Assembly (NCBI RefSeq): GCF_022605165.1
Contig: NC_063070.1
Span: 1,798,001-1,862,000, forward strand
Source: Purpureocillium takamizusanense
Taxonomy: Eukaryota; Ascomycota; Sordariomycetes; Hypocreales; Ophiocordycipitaceae
Direction of reading: 5' to 3'
Length of the DNA stretch: 64,000 nt
Shown: positions 59,834 to 64,000 of the stretch, in pieces
Layout of the letters: each line of letters opens with the position of its first letter
How positions within the stretch are numbered: the stretch's first letter is position 1
Made by a program: the position numbers and the translations under genes
Notes under the pieces: model-generated
The model's input: only the letters and a program-made list of their open reading frames with translations
What the model was told of the DNA's origin: nothing
The model's database searches: none

Positions 59834-60703
59834 TCATCTACCGTCCGTGACGACGTACTTGCCAGCGACCCTCGCTCGCTCCATCTTGGCCACCACGGCG
59901 GGCATGTCCCTCTTGAGCCTGCCCAGCGCGTCCACCGCGCCCCCAAACGCAGCTTCGACAGCGTCCTGCCGCGGCAGGACGCCGATCCGCGGGCCGTGTT
60001 CTGCGGCGGCGGCGGCGGTTGAGGACGCTATGCGGTGGTGTAGTAGCTCCTCGTCACGATCGAGGCCCTCGCGCACGCGAGCGGCTTGCTGTGCGGCGGC
60101 GGCAGCGGGGACGGAGCGCTTGAGCGCGGCGACCTCCTCGAGCAGGCGCTCCTCCTCGGCGGTGCGGTCGGCGATGCGCTGCCTCTTGCGCGTGTCGAAG
60201 GGCTCGTACGCCGTGTCGTCGTGGTCCTGCGCGGCGGAGGCGCCGCCAGACACGAGGCTGTTAGGGACGGGGAGGCCGTTGATGGAGAGGTTCGGCGCGG
60301 CGAGGGAAAAGGTCTTGTCGATGTACTGTATGCGCCAGGAAGGAGTCGCACGTTAGCTTGGGATGCCACATGCTTGGCCTGGCGGCTTGGCGCGTGTGGC
60401 TACATGGCACTCAAGTAACGAGGAAGGAGGGAGGAAGGCAGGAAGAGAAAGGAGGAGGAGAAGGGAGGGGCAGGGAGGAGGAAGAGTTCCTAGGAGGAGG
60501 AGAGGGCTCACCTCGTTGACGAGCGCCTCGATCTGGTTGCGCAGGCGGTCCTCGCCGCGGTCGGCGCCCTCGACGGGCGGGAAAGCCTCGTCGATGCGGT
60601 CGGCGGCGGCACGACGGACATTGGCGAGCAGGTAGGCGAGGTCCTCGGGGGCCTGGAGCTCGATCTTACGCTGGACCTGCGCGACGACGGGGTCGGTGGC
60701 CAT
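59834..60703 (-). CDS. mis14: Kinetochore protein Mis14/NSL1 (two exons)
   Basis: Subunit of the MIS12/MIND complex that links centromeric chromatin to the microtubule-binding NDC80 complex. Exons on the minus strand are 60703-60512 and 60325-59834, giving 227 residues. The 186-nt intron has a GTGAGC donor and GCTAAC branch site; the join reads QIEALVNEYIDKTFSLAAPN. The N-terminal ~90 residues hold the most family-like sequence (VQRKIELQAPEDLAYLLANV, RRAAADRIDEAFPPVEG, LSINGLPVPNS). A DTRKRQRIADR segment and an Ala/Glu-rich coiled-coil follow. It reads open upstream of the ATG, but the family N-terminus begins here. It is convergent with SEC14. Confidence 0.9.
60415..60500. repeat. Purine-rich (GGA)n-like tract inside the MIS14 intron
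   Basis: About 85 bases that are almost all A and G on the plus strand, so a C/U-rich tract in the MIS14 pre-mRNA, lying in the donor-proximal half of the intron. Confidence 0.85.
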
Positions 60704-63103
60704 GGTGAGGGCTGCGCGAACGCGCGCGAGAGAGAGTGTGTGTGCGTGAGTGGTCCCGCTCCCCGCGCCTGCTACTGCCGTTGTGGGCTGCTTCTGCTTC
60801 TGTTGCTTCTGCTGCTCGCGGGTTTGTTCGCAGCTGGGACCCGGCGTGTGCGATGCTTCGCGGGGGCTGAAGCGGTGCGGATGAGGATTGCGATAGACGA
60901 CGGGACACGCGCCGCAGCGTTGATTGGCGATGCTGGAAGTTACGAATGTAGGTACTAACTTAGGCACTACCTAATTTAGCGGGGGGTGAGGCGTCGACTG
61001 TTTACTTGCACCACGGTGTGGTTGCTGAGGTACAGTGAGTGGGTGGACCTCCACTACCTTACAGGTACCTATTTCAGGCACGCGGCAGGCACGCGGTCCA
61101 TGATGGCCCTTGAACCTCGCGTACGGGTCAGCGCCATGCTGGACTCCGACAGACATTACGACTGCACTGCAATAACAGTACGAATTAACGGCAGTACTTC
61201 GTAAATACTGAGGTAGGTAGGTATTGTCCCTGAAATCTCCATGGCCCATTCAGGGCCCAGGGGCTGGCGCCGCAGTGGAGATTGAGGCTACATGGGATGG
61301 AAGCCCCCAGTCATTCCGTCCCGGATTTCCCTGCCATCAGCCTCGTCGCTGCGACCTCGACCAGAGCAGCTTCGTGCAAGCAGCGTTCGTCGCGGGGTAG
61401 AACGCCATGCCGCCAGCATCCGCGCCTTGGCATAACGCACAGCGAGTGGCTCATGCCGGTGTCCTTTCTTGCTGTCGAACGAGACGGTTTGCCAACCTAG
61501 GCCACGCTCCGCTTTCCATGACAGAGCGGGGAGGAGAGCATCGCACTTCCCCGATCACGACGGCCCCTTGAGCTCGGCAGCAGCATGTCTAATTGGATGA
61601 GGTCCAATTGGCGTCGTGCTGGTGATTTCCTGGACACAGGAGAGCGGGATGCCGGGGAAGGGGGTGGGGGAGCGTGTATGTACAGGTATGTATGTACTGT
61701 ACGTAGAGGCTTGCTGCGAGGTACCTAGCACACTGGGAGCTCCGCGCTTCTTGCGTGCATGGCACGACAGCGCCGAGGACATCGCGGCGCCGGTAACTTT
61801 ACGCGGGTCGCGTATATATTGCGCCCGGCGAAGCGAGATGACAGCGTGGCGTGCCTCTTGGTCGGGGACAAGCTGTGCCTGTCTGTGCCTTGGCTGGGTT
61901 CGATCAAATTACTGTTAGGCACCTGGCTTGGTAAAAAGGGAAATTTTGCATTTCATGCAATATAGATGATGTCTGGCTGAAAGGGAGGTTTGAAACCGAA
62001 TTCCGCTTTGGTCGACTATGAAGCCTCCTAAAGGTACCATCTTCCCGACAACCTAGCAGCAGCCCATCAGCATTTCTTGACCGCGCCGGGGCCCTCTGCA
62101 CAGCACCTTGATCCAAGACGATGTCCCCGCTCCCTTACAACAAAGGAAACCCCCCCTTTAAAATCCTCATCAAGGCGGACGTGTGTGCGCATCCGTCGGA
62201 TGCAGAAGGCATCTCGCTGTCCAACCACCGCTCCCTACGCCTGCTGCCACAGAGATGGGCTTGCGCTAATAAGCCTTTGCCGTATGTTTTACCAGCCACC
62301 TCATGTGACCGGAAGGACTGGCAGGCTCCCGTTAGTGCATGAGTCGTAGGTAGTTGAGAAACAACTGTACGAAGTACGTAGGTAAGGTACCTTAGTACTA
62401 GTAGTACCATAGTACCAACTATTACAAGGAGGATGACAGCCCAGCCAGCCTGCAGGCCCCCCGTGGCAGAGTGGCCCGTGAGTGTGGGGTAGCAACGGCG
62501 TCTCGATGCGGGGCCTTTGACTCGACATGTTGGGCTGCTAATTCGAGGTACGTAGCCCCTGGATGGCCGTTTCACATGGCCCAGCCAAGGCCCGTGGGTG
62601 TCTTTGCCGGGCGCCAACGCCCCTCGAAGAACGCTGTGCCAAGATGGCCAACGAGATCCATTATAGCTCGCAGGGAGGCACATGCCCTCAGGCTCTCATG
62701 CGGGTCAGAGCCCAGTACACGCACGCATTCACGCAGTACCAGTGGTGCAAGAACATCGATAATAAGGCCCCGATCCGAGCACATCGGGGTCAACTCTGCT
62801 AGGTACCAACACGCCTCCCCATCCGTAACAAGTCGTAAATCGTACTGCCCATGTGCGCCTCGCCCGCGCGGCCTAGGCAGCCCGCGCGCCCAAGAAAAAG
62901 TTCAGAATAGCAATGCCAGCCCTATTCCGGGCACTCCGTACGTTTGCAACCAGGCCAAGGAGCGCACTCGCGCCCCGGCAGATCCCATCACAATCGCCAA
63001 ACGCCGGGTCAAAGTACAAGGAAAGGGGGGGGGGTGGACAAGAGTAAATGCCCTCTCTAGCGCCAAGCTTCGTGAGAACGACGGGTCTAAGTGTGGCCGA
63101 CCT
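60704..63103. other. Intergenic between MIS14 and the 131-residue protein gene
   Basis: 2.4 kb without a recognised gene. It holds the MIS14 promoter side, ACCTACC/TAGGTAGG words around 60950-61230, TACTTCGTA at 61195-61203, and the third composite palindromic element at 62368-62402. Short frames show no known domain. Confidence 0.55.
62368..62402. repeat. Composite palindromic element, copy 3 (inverted)
   Basis: On the reverse strand it reads AGTACTAAGGTACCTTACCT followed by ACGTACTTCGTA. It has the same GTACTAAGGTACCT core and TACTTCGTA end as the copy at 42023-42055. Confidence 0.8.
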
Positions 63104-63737
63104 TCAATGCGGCAGCATCTCCCTCGACTCCTCGTCGCTGAGCACGATCTCGTGCACCGGCTCGCAGTGATTCTCGAGGGGTTCGTAATCGCAGTCGACG
63201 TACGACGGTAGAAAGATCTCTGCATTGTGTTGGGTCAGCATGGTATTCCAGAGGCACACCCCCCCCGCGGGGGGTACTGACCTGGGTTCCAAGCGAAGCC
63301 CTGGCTCGACGACAAGTACGAGATCTGCTCAGGCTGTCAGCTAAGGCCGGGCTCCCAGCGCCAACGTCGCCCATCAAACGTACCAGCCGAGGCGGACCGT
63401 CAGGATCCCCGATGTTGATGACGGTGGACTGCTGCTTCGAAATGGCGGAGCCTGTTGAGAGCCAGTCAGCGGGTCATGCTTATGACGAAGCCACCCCGTG
63501 CCGGCCGTCGGGGGCGAGACAGGTCTGGGTGGAAAGGGAGGGGTCCGATTCGGGACCAGGGAACGCACTCAGCAGACTGGGACGCCGCGTGTGCAGCATC
63601 TTTGCGTTCGGGCTCGTGCATGGTGAGGATGGGGAGGGCGAGCTCGAGTAAGAGCTGCCCGACGAGCTGTCGACGGCCTTGGAGTGGTAGCCAGCCGTCG
63701 CCGATCGGCCGGTGGGAATGGTGATGGACGACGACAT
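63104..63737 (-). CDS. Small protein of unknown function (four exons)
   Basis: Exons on the minus strand are 63737-63569, 63451-63384, 63324-63282 and 63219-63104, giving 131 residues. The introns are 117, 59 and 62 nt, with GTGCGT, GTACGT and GTCAGT donors and CTGAC branch sites; all phases close. The N-terminal ~55 residues are Ser/Pro-rich and low in complexity. The C-terminal ~75 look conserved and compact: KQQSTVINIGDPDGPPRLIS, LSSSQGFAWNPEIFLPSYVD and DEESREMLPH, with several acidic residues and two Cys. I do not recognise a named family and assign no function. The three well-formed introns in a short gene are the main argument that it is real. The ATG at 63737 is the first in frame. 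Confidence 0.8.
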
Positions 63738-64000
63738 GGCTGCGGGACGAAGATGTAGGGACACGCAATAGCAGCCTAGTCTTCAGCGACCAAAAAGAGT
63801 TGGCAGGACGAAACAGCAGAGTCAGAGACGAATGTGCCCACGACCGACAGCGGACCGGTGACACAGGGCCTGGGAGGGGCAGGCGAGCTGGGTGAGGATG
63901 CGCGCAGCGATGCGATGGCCACGACGGGTATCTGACGCTGGTTCGGTCGGCAAGGTGTCGGTATGCACAGCGTACGGGCACGAAGAGGAGGCAGCAGAAC
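63738..64000. other. Right edge, upstream of the 131-residue protein gene
   Basis: Promoter or leader of the preceding minus-strand gene. No other feature is seen before the window ends. Confidence 0.6.

Overview
This 64 kb window looks like the nuclear genome of a filamentous ascomycete (Pezizomycotina), most likely a Sordariomycete and plausibly of the order Hypocreales. The reasons are GC-rich coding sequence, short introns (about 46-190 nt) with GTRNGY donors and CTRAC branch sites, one gene about every 4 kb on either strand, long pyrimidine-rich leaders, and fungal-only families (WOPR regulator, WSC sensor, Pezizomycotina-type NUP37). I see no bacterial operons, phage, CRISPR array, rRNA or convincing tRNA. 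The species cannot be named from sequence alone.

Layout. 1-12 kb: a Gti1/Pac2-type WOPR transcription factor on the minus strand, followed by 9 kb without a recognisable gene. 12-20 kb: a DraG-type ADP-ribosylglycohydrolase (minus), a mitochondrial asparaginyl-tRNA synthetase (minus, 3 exons) and a DUF2263/bacterial-type PARG-like macrodomain protein (plus). 22-26 kb: COPII coat protein SEC24 (minus, 4 exons). 29.4-30.3 kb: linker histone H1 (plus, 5 exons). 32-35 kb: a large Q/P-rich nuclear-looking protein of unknown function (minus, 2 exons). 36-37.4 kb: vacuolar aspartic protease PEP4 (minus, 3 exons). 37.4-42.9 kb: gene-poor. 42.9-64 kb: a gene-dense housekeeping block with a WSC cell-wall sensor, NUP37, FEN1, a cytochrome b5-acyl-CoA dehydrogenase fusion, DHH1 DEAD-box helicase, an RMND1-like DUF155 protein, SEC14, the kinetochore subunit MIS14/NSL1, and a 131-residue unknown protein.

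Most genes are independent housekeeping functions: secretion (SEC24, SEC14), the vacuole (PEP4), chromatin (H1), DNA repair (FEN1), mRNA decay (DHH1), the nuclear pore (NUP37), the kinetochore (MIS14) and mitochondria (AsnRS, RMND1-like). Two unrelated ADP-ribose-handling folds within 8 kb (12.06-19.96 kb) are the most suggestive functional association, but the evidence is proximity only.

The clearest structure not explained by genes is a family of short palindromic motifs confined to intergenic DNA: TACTTCGTA/TACTCCGTA (at least 13 exact copies) and TACCTAGGTA (4 exact copies). They combine into a composite element of about 35 bp seen three times, near 42.03, 58.03 and 62.37 kb. There are many microsatellites, including a 26-bp simple-sequence match in inverted orientation at 13.29 and 20.94 kb.

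All exon joins given were worked out by hand from splice signals, reading phase and family conservation; every joined reading frame closes in phase.
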